Assembly (NCBI GenBank): GCA_024274705.1
Contig: JAJSAL010000011.1
Span: forward strand, 1-64,000
Source of the DNA: Spirochaetota bacterium
GTDB taxonomy: Bacteria > Spirochaetota > Spirochaetia > SPDA01 > JAJSAL01
Length of the DNA stretch: 64,000 nucleotides
Direction: 5' to 3'
Shown here in pieces: positions 52,533 through 61,015 of the stretch (its first letter is position 1; every line of letters begins with the position of its first letter). The notes under the pieces are model-generated. The model had not been told where the DNA came from. It worked only from the letters and a program-made list of their open reading frames with translations, and searched no databases. Both the position numbers and the translations under genes were made by a program.

Positions 52533-53656
52533 GGAAAACTGAAATTTTTAACACATTCAACCATAGCTACAATGTTCGCTGGAGGAACATCGGCCTGTAT
52601 GGCATGGGACGGTGCTATGATAACACCGCCCTGCTCTGCGTGTAGGGAGGTCATCACCTGTCCGGTTACCTCTCCGATGTCTTCCGGTGTCCCGTTCGGG
52701 AGGAGTTCCTGGATATCTATCCCCCCGTGAAACACTATTTCTCCGCCAAAAGAGTCGTAAAGCAGTCCAGGGTCCATGCCTGTTGCAAGAGGCTGCAGCG
52801 GGTCGAGGATTTCTATTCCGGATTCAATGAGGTCCGGTATGTAATCGACAATCGAACCGCAGGAGTGAAGCATGACTTTCGCCTCATAATTGATCTTTTT
52901 AAGTTTTTCCGATACCGACTGCCATCGCCGTGCAAGTGGAGGAAGAAGAATATCCTGGAAAACCTCCGGGGAGTACAGCGGACCGGTCTGCATACCCAGG
53001 TCTTCTCCTGAGACTTTCAGGATCTGCAGGTATTACCCTGCCGCTTCAACGGCAACGATATCTCTGGATGTGTAAATGTCGGCAATCGTCTCCAGAAGTT
53101 TTCGGATAAAATTCTGGTCGGTCAACACTCTTACAAACCACTCTTCCAATCCTAAAAGATAGGTTGCAGTCTCCAGAATAGAACCACCGAATCTTCCGAC
53201 AAGAGCCAGTTCTGTATTGTGAAAAAGGGTATCCGCCTCCCGGTGGGTCTCCTCTGCCTTTTCCATCGGCCTGGATTCAGGCCAGGGAAATTCTTTCAGA
53301 TCCCGGCAGGACGCCCGGGCTAAAGGATGACTGGTTGCCTCGTAGTATTCACCCCGGGCTTGCCTGACCAGCTTCCAGCTTATTCCCCATTCATCCACCA
53401 AAGATTCCGGGAGAACCACCGGAAGGTCCTTCTGTTTTCCGAGTTTAACGGAGATACAGTCTATTCCAAGGAGGGAGAGGAATTCCGGATGAGGTACTAC
53501 TTCCATGGCCAGATTTGGCATTGGATCCGTGTAGTCTGAGAAGTTTATGTACTGTTTCAGCGACCGGTATGACGAAAGGGTAGGGTTGATGTCGATGGGC
53601 GTCTTGCCAGGGCACTTGAAGTGGAGAGCCGCGTCAACACACTCTCTCGATGTCAT
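52529..53656 (-). pseudogene. URO-D-superfamily gene with one in-frame UAA
   Basis: A 375-codon gene of the URO-D/MtaA type. ATG 53656 follows AGGAGG and opens MTSRECVDAALHFKCPGKTP. TAA at 53035-53033 (codon 208) interrupts IVAVEAAG and YLQILKVSGEDLGMQTGPL in the same frame; GAA, AAA or CAA to TAA explains it. The C-terminal part has the metal-site-like MLHSCGSIVDYIPDLIE and the family tail SHAIQADVPPANIVAMVE. Both halves are otherwise intact. If the stop is real, neither half alone forms the barrel. It is divergent from the second binding-protein gene and shares its 160-bp promoter spacer. Confidence 0.82.
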
Positions 53657-53709
53657 CAGAAAACCTCCTGCAAACGTGCGTTGCTGCACAAGGAAAACGT
53701 ATTAAACTA

Positions 53710-53732
53710 TTTGAACAAATTTATCGTTCAAA
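53710..53732. promoter_or_regulatory. Inverted repeat TTTGAAC-N9-GTTCAAA (candidate operator)
   Basis: Two perfect 7-bp arms in the 209-bp spacer between the URO-D-like gene and the second binding protein gene. It could be an operator for the minus-strand gene. No other regulator is adjacent. Confidence 0.4.
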
Positions 53733-53798
53733 GTCAATTATCTATGCGGATTGTGTATTGCCATGGGTTCTAAACCTAAAATATTTAATTAAAAACAT

Positions 53799-53827
53799 TT
53801 GACATATTTTAAAAGTGAGTTTACACT
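53799..53827 (+). promoter_or_regulatory. Promoter of the second sugar ABC operon
   Basis: A perfect TTGACA (53799-53804), 17 nt, TACACT (53822-53827). The -35 box overlaps ATTAAAAACATTTG, a variant of the shared island element. Confidence 0.6.
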
Positions 53828-53865
53828 ACATCAGTAGAATCAATATCTGTTTAGAGGAGGATACT

Positions 53866-54903
53866 ATGAAAAGATTCTTACTGTTAGGTTTCTTAGTTCT
53901 GTTCATCGCTGGTTTCTCATTTGCCGGAGGACAGAAAGAGACAGCATCAGAGAAAGAACTATTCGAGATTGTCATGGTGGTTAAACTCGAAGGCGTTGCC
54001 TGGTTTGATAACATGCGCCTTGGAATTCAGGATTTTGATAAAGAACATCCTGATGTCAAGGCTTATCAGATTGGAGCAGACACTGCAGACCCGGCTGCTC
54101 AGGTAGCGCTCATTGAAGACCTCATTGCCAAGGGGGTAGACGCTATTCTGGTAGTACCGAATGATCCTGAGTCTCTTGTTCCCGTATTCAAAAAGGCAAA
54201 TGATGCTGGAATACTTACCTTTACCCATGAAGCTTCTAATCAGAAACAGGTTAGCTTTGACATAGAAGCATTCGACAACATCGCATACGGCCGTCACATG
54301 ATGGATGTCATGGCCGAGTGGATGGGCGAAGAAGGTCAGTGGCAGCCCTTTGTGGGTCATCTGACATCAACTACTCACAATGAATGGGTTGATGGCGAGG
54401 AAATGCAAGCAAAGGAAAAGTACCCCGGTCTTTCTATGGCCACGGACAGGATTGAGGAGAAGGAAAACCAACAGCTCGCTTACGAGAAATCTCTCGAGCT
54501 TCTTAAGACGTATCCCGATCTTAAAGCGATCATGGGGAGTGCCATGAGTACCGTTCCCGGGGCTGCCCAGGCTATCGAGGAGAAGGGCCTTATCGGGAAA
54601 GTAGCTGCATTCGGTACCTGTCTCCCGTCGGTTGCGGGGGATTACCTGATAAGCGGTGCGGCAAAGTCCATTCATTTCTGGGTTCCTGCGGACGCAGGAT
54701 ATGTGACAACAATGGTTGCCTACAAGATGCTTAAGGGTGAAAAGATCACCGAAGGAATGGACCTGGGAAGACCCGGTTACAATAATATCATAATTAGAAA
54801 GAATGCAGATGGTGTTCCTGTGATCTATGGACAGGCATGGGTAGACGTCAACAAAGACAATCTCGATGATTGGAAGACAGCTTCGGGAGAATATGAACTG
54901 TAA
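53866..54903 (+). CDS. Sugar-binding protein of RhaS/LsrB type (CUT2)
   Basis: A 345-residue periplasmic binding protein. The signal peptide ends at FSFAGGQKE, like the ribose-type protein at 29505. The mature domain has VVKLEGVAWFDNMRLGIQDF, VPNDPESLVPVFKKAND and FDIEAFDNIAYGRHMMDVMAEW, a pattern of the autoinducer-2/rhamnose (LsrB/RhaS) group. ATG 53866 follows GAGGAGG; an upstream frame from 53815 is rejected. The companion genes are one ATPase and two permeases, as in RhaSTPQ. The ligand is probably a deoxy- or branched sugar, but AI-2 uptake cannot be excluded. Confidence 0.85.
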   Translation: MKRFLLLGFLVLFIAGFSFAGGQKETASEKELFEIVMVVKLEGVAWFDNMRLGIQDFDKEHPDVKAYQIGADTADPAAQVALIEDLIAKGVDAILVVPNDPESLVPVFKKANDAGILTFTHEASNQKQVSFDIEAFDNIAYGRHMMDVMAEWMGEEGQWQPFVGHLTSTTHNEWVDGEEMQAKEKYPGLSMATDRIEEKENQQLAYEKSLELLKTYPDLKAIMGSAMSTVPGAAQAIEEKGLIGKVAAFGTCLPSVAGDYLISGAAKSIHFWVPADAGYVTTMVAYKMLKGEKITEGMDLGRPGYNNIIIRKNADGVPVIYGQAWVDVNKDNLDDWKTASGEYEL

Positions 54904-54950
54904 TTACAGCGTGTCGATTTAGTAAGCTGTAAGAGAAAACTGTATAATGA

Positions 54951-54991
54951 TGTTGGTTGGGAATGAATGTTTCCAACCAACATTTCTTTTT
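54951..54991 (+). terminator. Rho-independent hairpin between binding protein and ATPase
   Basis: TGTTGGTTGG (54951-54960) pairs perfectly with CCAACCAACA (54973-54982), 12-nt loop, followed by TTTCTTTTT. Stronger than the one at 30528. It likely reduces expression of the downstream ATPase and permease genes relative to the binding protein. Confidence 0.8.
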
Positions 54992-55085
54992 GCAATTACT
55001 GAAGATCAGAAAAAACCTTTGAAATAACAAGTGCAATCTGTAATAATAGGCATGCGAAGTGCGTTATGACGGAAGGTGGTGTTTT

Positions 55086-56585
55086 TTGGGACCATTTCTT
55101 GAAGTAAAAAATATCAGTAAAGCATTTGCGGGCGTACAGGCGCTGGATAGTGTAAGTCTCTCCATCGATGCGGGAGAGATACATTGTCTCGTTGGGGAGA
55201 ACGGTTCCGGTAAGTCGACATTGATAAAAACCATAGGCGGTGTATTAACTCCGGACAGGGGAGAGATATGGATACACGGGCACCATTATACTGCTCTGCA
55301 TGCTATCGATGCTATACGGGGGGGGATCCAGATCATCTACCAGGACCTCTCTCTCTTTCCGAATATTACCGTAGCAGAAAACATTTCTCTGAATCAGGCT
55401 ATAGAAAGGGGAAATGCAATTATAAGCCGTAAGAAAATGATACAGATTGCAGAAAATGCCCTTGCGGAAGTCGGTGAGGAATGCGACCTCTATGAAAAAG
55501 TGGAGAATATATCGATGTCGAGAAAGCAGGTTGTTGCTATCTGCAGGGCACTTACACAAAACGCCCGTATTATTATCATGGATGAACCTACCTCAGCCAT
55601 TACCAAAGCGGAAATCGACCACCTGTTTTCCGTAATCATGCGCCTGAAAGAGAAGGGAATCTCTATTCTGTTTGTAAGTCATAAACTAAGTGAAGTGTTT
55701 GAAATTGCGGAGAATGTTACTATCCTCCGGGATGGGAAGAAAGTGGGGGACTACAAGGCGATTGATCTGGATAATGACAAGCTCACCTATCTGATGACCG
55801 GACAGAAGATTGAATATACACCGTATGTTTACAATGAAAAGGGAGTCCAGGAAAAACCCCTCCTGGAAGTAAGAAATATGACCCGGAAAGGGCATTATGA
55901 AGATATCTGTTTTTCCCTCAAAAAGGGGGAAATTCTGGGAATTACCGGGTTACTAGGGTCTGGAAGAACAGAAATAGCTCTGTCGCTTTTTGGACTGAAC
56001 AAGCCGGATTCCGGCGAAATATTTCTCGAGGGAAAGCCGGTAAAAATCCATTCTCCTTCCGATGCCATTGAACTTGGTATAAGTTATCTGGCGGAAGACA
56101 GGCTGACACAGGGACTCTTTGAAGAAAAATCAATTGGTGACAATATAGTGGTTACCGTTTTGAAAAGTCTGTTGAATAAATTTCGAATTATTATGGGAGA
56201 CAGGAAAAGGAACGTTGAAGAGAGGTGGCTTGAAGAGCTTAAAATCAAAGCACCCTCTGCAGAGACGACTGTATTCAGTCTTTCCGGGGGAAATCAGCAG
56301 CGAGTTGTACTTGCGAAATGGCTCGCCACGCAGCCAAAGGTGTTCATCCTCGATGGTCCGACCGTTGGAATCGACATTGCCTCTAAAAGCAATATACATG
56401 ATATCATAAACAAACTTGCCCTGGAGGGAATGGGGATTATCATGATTTCCGATGAGATCCCGGAGATTCTGCACAATTGTAACAGGGTGCTGGCCATACG
56501 GGATGGAAGAATTATCTCCGAGTTTCGGGATACAAGAGATACTACAGAAAACGAACTTTTTGCTATTACATCAGGTAAAGGTTGA
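55086..56585 (+). CDS. CUT2 sugar ABC transporter ATPase 2
   Basis: A 499-residue double ATPase. Walker A1 GENGSGKST, Walker B1 IMDEPTSAI and signature MSRKQVVAICRA (degenerate) are in the first domain; GLLGSGRTE, canonical LSGGNQQRVVLAKW and FILDGPTVGID in the second. The glutamate after Walker B is Gly in the second site, as often seen in RhaT/LsrA-type proteins. TTG 55086 is chosen because GGAAGGTGGTG precedes it. A longer frame from 55059 is weaker. Confidence 0.9.
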   Translation: MGPFLEVKNISKAFAGVQALDSVSLSIDAGEIHCLVGENGSGKSTLIKTIGGVLTPDRGEIWIHGHHYTALHAIDAIRGGIQIIYQDLSLFPNITVAENISLNQAIERGNAIISRKKMIQIAENALAEVGEECDLYEKVENISMSRKQVVAICRALTQNARIIIMDEPTSAITKAEIDHLFSVIMRLKEKGISILFVSHKLSEVFEIAENVTILRDGKKVGDYKAIDLDNDKLTYLMTGQKIEYTPYVYNEKGVQEKPLLEVRNMTRKGHYEDICFSLKKGEILGITGLLGSGRTEIALSLFGLNKPDSGEIFLEGKPVKIHSPSDAIELGISYLAEDRLTQGLFEEKSIGDNIVVTVLKSLLNKFRIIMGDRKRNVEERWLEELKIKAPSAETTVFSLSGGNQQRVVLAKWLATQPKVFILDGPTVGIDIASKSNIHDIINKLALEGMGIIMISDEIPEILHNCNRVLAIRDGRIISEFRDTRDTTENELFAITSGKG

Positions 56586-56601
56586 GAGAAAGGAAAGGTT
56601 G

Positions 56602-57609
56602 ATGTTCAAGACATTACTCAGGCGCAATGAAACATATCTTTTCTTTATAATAGTAGTATTCGGTTTTGCCGTAACGATGGTCAATCCTACTTTTCTCACC
56701 GTCGAAAATATGTTCGACCTCATAAAGAGCAGCTCCGGGATGGCTATCCTGGCAATCGGTTTTTTTGTGGGTTTGCTATCCGGTGGGATAGATATTTCCT
56801 TCCCCGCTATTGCAATTTCCGGGCAGTACATCGCTGTAAACAGTCTTATAGCTCTGGGAGTAGATAACCTTTTACTTGCTTTTGTCATTTCCTGTGCGAT
56901 TGGAATAGCCTTCGGGGCAGTGAATGCCTTTCTTATCTCTACATTCAAGCTTCCGACACTCATAGTCACGCTGGGAACGATGAATATTTTCCATGGCGCG
57001 CTTCTTGAATTCGTAGGAACAAAGGCAGTCAATACGGGACAGCTTCCCGACTGTTTTAAAACCTTCGGAAAGCTTAATATACTCTCCCTTACGCGGGCTG
57101 ATGGTACTCAATACGGGTTATCCGTGTTTGTATTATTCGTTATCGGGTCGGTTTTACTGACATGGTTCATCCTGAGGTTTACCCTCCTGGGAAAGGGAAT
57201 ATACGCTATAGGCGGAAGTTACGAAGCTGCGAAGCGGTCGGGATTCAACATCCGGAAAATACAGTTTTTTATCTACAGTTACATCGGTTTCCTGGCAGGT
57301 ATCATGGGTGTGATGCATCTTTCTCTTATACGGTACGGCAACCCGAACTACATCATGGATACAGAGCTCCTAAAGGTTATCGCTGCTGTCGTTATAGGCG
57401 GATCTCGTATTACCGGGGGAAGCGGTACAATAGTCGGAACCCTTTTAGGAGTGGTAATGATGGTAATTCTCGAGAAGAACCTTGTTCTGCTGGGGCTCTC
57501 TTCGTACTGGCATCAGTTCTTTACCGGTTTAATCATTGTCGCTGGAGTAAGCATTACCCATTTCCAGGCAAAGATGCAGAGAAAAAGGAGCCTTTCTTTT
57601 GCTGAGTAA
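56602..57609 (+). CDS. CUT2 sugar ABC transporter permease 3
   Basis: A 335-residue permease with about ten helices. LAIGFFVGLLSGGIDISFPA near residue 50 and GGSYEAAKRSGFNIRKIQFF carry the family pattern, followed by AAVVIGGSRITGGSGTIVG. ATG 56602 follows AAAGGAAAGG. The start frame overlapping the ATPase at 56452 is rejected. It is followed by a paralogous permease that overlaps it by 11 nt, so a heterodimer is likely. Confidence 0.88.
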   Translation: MFKTLLRRNETYLFFIIVVFGFAVTMVNPTFLTVENMFDLIKSSSGMAILAIGFFVGLLSGGIDISFPAIAISGQYIAVNSLIALGVDNLLLAFVISCAIGIAFGAVNAFLISTFKLPTLIVTLGTMNIFHGALLEFVGTKAVNTGQLPDCFKTFGKLNILSLTRADGTQYGLSVFVLFVIGSVLLTWFILRFTLLGKGIYAIGGSYEAAKRSGFNIRKIQFFIYSYIGFLAGIMGVMHLSLIRYGNPNYIMDTELLKVIAAVVIGGSRITGGSGTIVGTLLGVVMMVILEKNLVLLGLSSYWHQFFTGLIIVAGVSITHFQAKMQRKRSLSFAE

Positions 57610-58654
57610 GATGAAACTGAAAATAAGAAATTCCGAGAATTTTGCTCTTTTCCTCATTATGCTGGCGTCAATTATTGTAATCTCGGTGTTCCTCCCGCAG
57701 AAGTTTCTCACGCTGATCAATTTTCAGTCAATGACAAGCCAGTTTCCGGAATACGGGTTGCTTGCCCTGGCAATAATGCTGGCGATGATCACCGGTGGAA
57801 TCGATCTTTCAGTTGTATCGATAGCAAATTTAAGCGGGGTCATGGCCGCACTTGTTTTGGTTCAACATGGTCCAGCTGAATCTGCCGGTACCCCGGTGGG
57901 TGTCGTCATTTTACTGGCAATTATCGCCGCTATCGTAACATCGATTGTTTGCGGGCTTATTAACGGTCTCGTGATTACCATTGCGGGTGTTCCCGCAATC
58001 ATTGCTACCCTTGGTACAAACAGCCTGTTTATGGGTATAGCGATAATAGTCACCAAAGGGCACGGATTACAGGGTTTCCCCGAGGAGTTTCTTTTTTTCG
58101 GAAGCGGTACTGTTTTAATGATTCCCATGCCGCTCATAATTTTCATCCTGGCGGCAGTCGTTATATCCATAGTGCTCAACCGGACGAAACAGGGATTCAA
58201 CATGTATATGATAGGGTCGAGTCCGGTTGTATCGAGATTTTCGGGAATAGATAATACCCGTGTACTGATTAAAACCTATATGCTGGCTGGTTTGCTTGCA
58301 GGAATAGCCTCTATGATTATCATTTCAAGGGTCAATTCCATGCGGCCCGGGTACGGGTATGCCTACCTGCTTTTGGGGGTTCTAATAGCAATTCTCGGAG
58401 GAACGGACCCTGCCGGAGGACGAGGCAATGTTTTAGGACTGACTATGGCAATTGTGATACTGCAGATCCTTCAGAGTGGTTTAAATATTCTGGGGTTTAC
58501 TCCGTTTTTCAAGAAATTCATCTGGGGTCTGATACTTATCTTAGCAATGGTAATCCATTACCTGAGAGAGAACGGGCAGGGCAGGCGGTTGTTTAGGAAG
58601 TTTTCCCGGGGGCTGAGAAAGCGTTTGGATACCCGGGTGACCGGAAAAGAATAA
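57599..58654 (+). CDS. CUT2 sugar ABC transporter permease 4
   Basis: A 351-residue permease. MLAMITGGIDLSVVSIANLS near residue 60 and GSSPVVSRFSGIDNTRVLIK carry the family motifs. TTG 57599 follows AAGGAG; ATG 57611 is possible. The C-terminus carries a basic tail (RRLFRKFSRGLRKRLDTRV), longer than in permease 3. It is the last gene of the operon and converges with deoR 35 bp away. Confidence 0.88.
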   Translation: MLSKMKLKIRNSENFALFLIMLASIIVISVFLPQKFLTLINFQSMTSQFPEYGLLALAIMLAMITGGIDLSVVSIANLSGVMAALVLVQHGPAESAGTPVGVVILLAIIAAIVTSIVCGLINGLVITIAGVPAIIATLGTNSLFMGIAIIVTKGHGLQGFPEEFLFFGSGTVLMIPMPLIIFILAAVVISIVLNRTKQGFNMYMIGSSPVVSRFSGIDNTRVLIKTYMLAGLLAGIASMIIISRVNSMRPGYGYAYLLLGVLIAILGGTDPAGGRGNVLGLTMAIVILQILQSGLNILGFTPFFKKFIWGLILILAMVIHYLRENGQGRRLFRKFSRGLRKRLDTRVTGKE

Positions 58655-58689
58655 AAACTTAAGAATAACCGGCGCCAGGGCCTGTCATA

Positions 58690-59463
58690 TTACACCACTA
58701 TGAGTTCTATTCCACAGTCTGTTATTCCCGTTGCTGTTTCCGGGTCTACATTTCCATCTGTAATAATCGTGTCCACACTCGAAAGATCTGCAACCCTGTA
58801 GAGGCTGCTTTTTCCGAATTTCGAAGAATCTGCGATTACAAACACCTGTTTGCCTGCATTGATGATTTTCCGTTTCGTACCGACTTCGAATTCCGATACA
58901 TTGGTAATACCAGTATGGATGTCAAGGGCATCCACAGAGAGAAAAACTTTGTTCGGTGTGAACTGATCGAGGTTTTTAACGGCCTGAAGTCCTCCAACTG
59001 TATAGTACCCAGGCCTGATGATCCCGCCGATGATTATAGCTTCGATACCTTCATATCTACCCAACTCTTCTGCAATTTTTACATCCAGGGTTATAACGTG
59101 TACATTTTTTTTCTGATAGAGAAGTTGTGAAAGAAACAAGCATGTAGTGCCTGAATCGATTACGATATTATCCCCGTTTTCGATAAACTCGCTGGCTCTC
59201 TGAGCTATTGCCTTTTTTTCTTCCACGTTGAGACCTAGCTTAAGCTCGAACATGTATTCGAGCCCTTTCATCTTTCTGTTCAGGATGAGTCCGCCGTGAA
59301 CCCTTTCAATTTCTGACTGCTGCTGGTCTGAAATGATCCTGATCAAATCACGTCGTATGGAAGATTCAGATACATTAAAAACCCGGGCAAGAAAGACAGT
59401 AGAGAGGTTACCTTTCTCTTCCAGGAGCTCGAGGATTCTCCGGATTCTCTCGCGACGGTTCAA
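58690..59463 (-). CDS. DeoR-family transcriptional regulator
   Basis: A 257-residue regulator. The HTH is RRERIRRILELLEEKGNLST with VSESSIRRDLIRI, followed by a DeoR-type sensor domain (IVIDSGTTCLFLSQLL, VFVIADSSKFG, DTIITD). Effectors of such proteins are usually sugar phosphates. TTG 59463 follows GGAG 9 nt upstream. It lies 21 nt after btpA in one operon. The shared TTAAAACAT elements near several promoters make it the leading candidate for island-wide control, with autorepression through the site in the btpA promoter. Confidence 0.88.
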   Translation of the reverse strand: MNRRERIRRILELLEEKGNLSTVFLARVFNVSESSIRRDLIRIISDQQQSEIERVHGGLILNRKMKGLEYMFELKLGLNVEEKKAIAQRASEFIENGDNIVIDSGTTCLFLSQLLYQKKNVHVITLDVKIAEELGRYEGIEAIIIGGIIRPGYYTVGGLQAVKNLDQFTPNKVFLSVDALDIHTGITNVSEFEVGTKRKIINAGKQVFVIADSSKFGKSSLYRVADLSSVDTIITDGNVDPETATGITDCGIELIVV

Positions 59464-59484
59464 AGACTATTCTCCAGGAGTGTT

Positions 59485-60288
59485 TTACCTGATCCTTTTA
59501 GCCTTGTCCATAAATGCTTTTACCCGGTTTTTATCTACGTCATTCCAGATATAGCCGTCTTTCTTGAATGTTGTTCCGACAACAGCTCCGTCGGCAACTG
59601 AAAGCTGTTCTTCACAGTTCTTAATTTTCACTCCCGTATTTGCGAAGATGACAGTTCCGGGTACCGCTTCCTTCACTTTTTTAAGGACACTGACGGAGGT
59701 TTCCACCCCGGCAACAATCCCGGAGACGCAGAGGGCGTCAGGTTCGGTATTGAAAACCGTGGAACGGGCTATTTCCTCGTGGTCCCTGGAAGCAAGATAT
59801 ACCGCAGCTTCCGGGACGATATTGAAGAGAAGCTTTATCGATTCGCCATGAACGGCGTATTGATGGCGGATGACCTCACCGCAGTTAGTATTCCATATCC
59901 CAAAATCGCTTGCATATGCTCCCGTAAAAATTTCGCGTACAAAGAGGGCTCCTGAAGCGACGGCGAGGTCGATAGATGCCATGGGGTCCCACAGTACATT
60001 GACGCCAAAAGGTACCTTTATCTCGCTTTTCAATTCTCCTATAATGCGGGCCATTGTTGCATAAACCAGGGGATCAACCTTTGTAACATAGGGTATGCTG
60101 TACTCATTTGAGAACATAATTCCGTCTACCCCCCCTTCCTGGAGCGCCCTCAGGTCCTCCCTTCCCTTCTCAACGAGCCAGTCGACACCTTTATGTGGAT
60201 CGTACTTGGGATCACCCGGCATAGCATGCAGGTGGCACATAGCGATAATTGGTTTTTTTGTACCAAACAGTTCTTCTGTCCAGTTCAT
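59485..60288 (-). CDS. BtpA/SgcQ-family protein
   Basis: A 267-residue (beta/alpha)8-barrel-like protein. It starts LFGTKKPIIAMCHLHAMPGD and has GGVDGIMFSNEYSIPYVTKV, FGVNVLWDPMASIDLAVAS and ANTGVKIKNCEEQLSVADGA, characteristic of BtpA/SgcQ proteins. In cyanobacteria BtpA affects photosystem I stability. In sugar operons such as E. coli sgc the homologues have no proven reaction. Its position beside DeoR and a CUT2 transporter points to sugar metabolism. ATG 60288 follows AGGAGGAA. Confidence 0.85.
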   Translation of the reverse strand: MNWTEELFGTKKPIIAMCHLHAMPGDPKYDPHKGVDWLVEKGREDLRALQEGGVDGIMFSNEYSIPYVTKVDPLVYATMARIIGELKSEIKVPFGVNVLWDPMASIDLAVASGALFVREIFTGAYASDFGIWNTNCGEVIRHQYAVHGESIKLLFNIVPEAAVYLASRDHEEIARSTVFNTEPDALCVSGIVAGVETSVSVLKKVKEAVPGTVIFANTGVKIKNCEEQLSVADGAVVGTTFKKDGYIWNDVDKNRVKAFMDKAKRIR

Positions 60289-60409
60289 ACTCTTTCCTCC
60301 TGGAAACCGTTATTTCAGTAAAGCATATCAGTAGTTTTACCCAGGGTTGCTATTCTGTCCTGGTAAATAAACAACTGGTTAAAACGCAGTATTATCGTTT
60401 ATCCAATCA

Positions 60410-60438
60410 ATTATATGATTAAAACATGATTGATTCAA
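60410..60438 (-). promoter_or_regulatory. Strong promoter of btpA-deoR with embedded operator-like element
   Basis: Minus strand TTGAAT (60438-60433), exactly 17 nt, perfect TATAAT (60415-60410). The spacer contains ATTAAAACATGATT (60418-60431), the island element, so a repressor bound there would block the promoter directly. A leader of about 115 nt follows. Confidence 0.65.
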
Positions 60439-61015
60439 GATATAATCTCAATTATCACGCAAAATCATTTAAAATTATGCATGATTTAACAACTCGACGG
60501 AGCCAAAACCTGTTTTCAGAATCCTTCTTCGGACAAGGAGGCAAAGGTTTTACAGCCCCCACAGAATCTTCAGAAAAAACTGAGAACAGCCACTGCTACG
60601 GATATGAACAGACCTATCAGGGGGGATAAAAGCTCTGGTAAAAAATCAAGGATCAGGAAATGTGCCGGTACTTTGTTTCCTCTCAGCCCGGCGATAAGGA
60701 CGATACGAAAACAAACAGCGTTGATATACGGGTTACTCCGGATGTATTCAGCTTTATAATTATCAAAGCGGAACGGGTTATTCTTTCCGGAACCGGTTGT
60801 TGAAGCTTGGTTGAATATAATTTATACCATATAAGATACCGTTTTGTTCACCTTGGGGATATCTATTGACCTGGTGGTTCCTGCTCTTCGGGGTACTGCC
60901 GCCTCCGCCGGTATTCCGGGCATGACGTCCCGGGGCCTTGAGGTCTTTCTCCTTATAATATTCAAGTATTGAGATTTTTAAAATCACCAGCCCCCTTTTC
61001 CCTGTGATAGGGTGT
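60439..61015. other. Largely non-coding 577-bp gap
   Basis: Between the btpA promoter and the EEP lipoprotein gene. Beyond a 47-codon possible ORF at 60660-60803, no RNA gene, transposon or recognisable gene remnant was identified. Both strands are open for short stretches with protein-like composition but no family resemblance. Confidence 0.5.
60660..60803 (+). CDS. Possible 47-residue small protein
   Basis: An ATG at 60660 opens MCRYFVSSQPGDKDDTKTNS and runs 47 codons to TGA at 60801-60803 (ending VILSGTGC). AGGA lies about 6-9 nt upstream. It has a balanced composition with a hydrophobic FSFIIIKAERVIL segment. There is no recognisable domain, and it may be chance or a gene remnant. Confidence 0.25.
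   Translation: MCRYFVSSQPGDKDDTKTNSVDIRVTPDVFSFIIIKAERVILSGTGC

Noticed and set aside
14681-53656. UAA/UAG reassigned genome-wide as sense codons
   Set aside because: Many ordinary genes end at UAA or UAG exactly where family length predicts, for example btuF, the giant OmpA gene and FGGY kinase 1. Readthrough of selected stops is still open.
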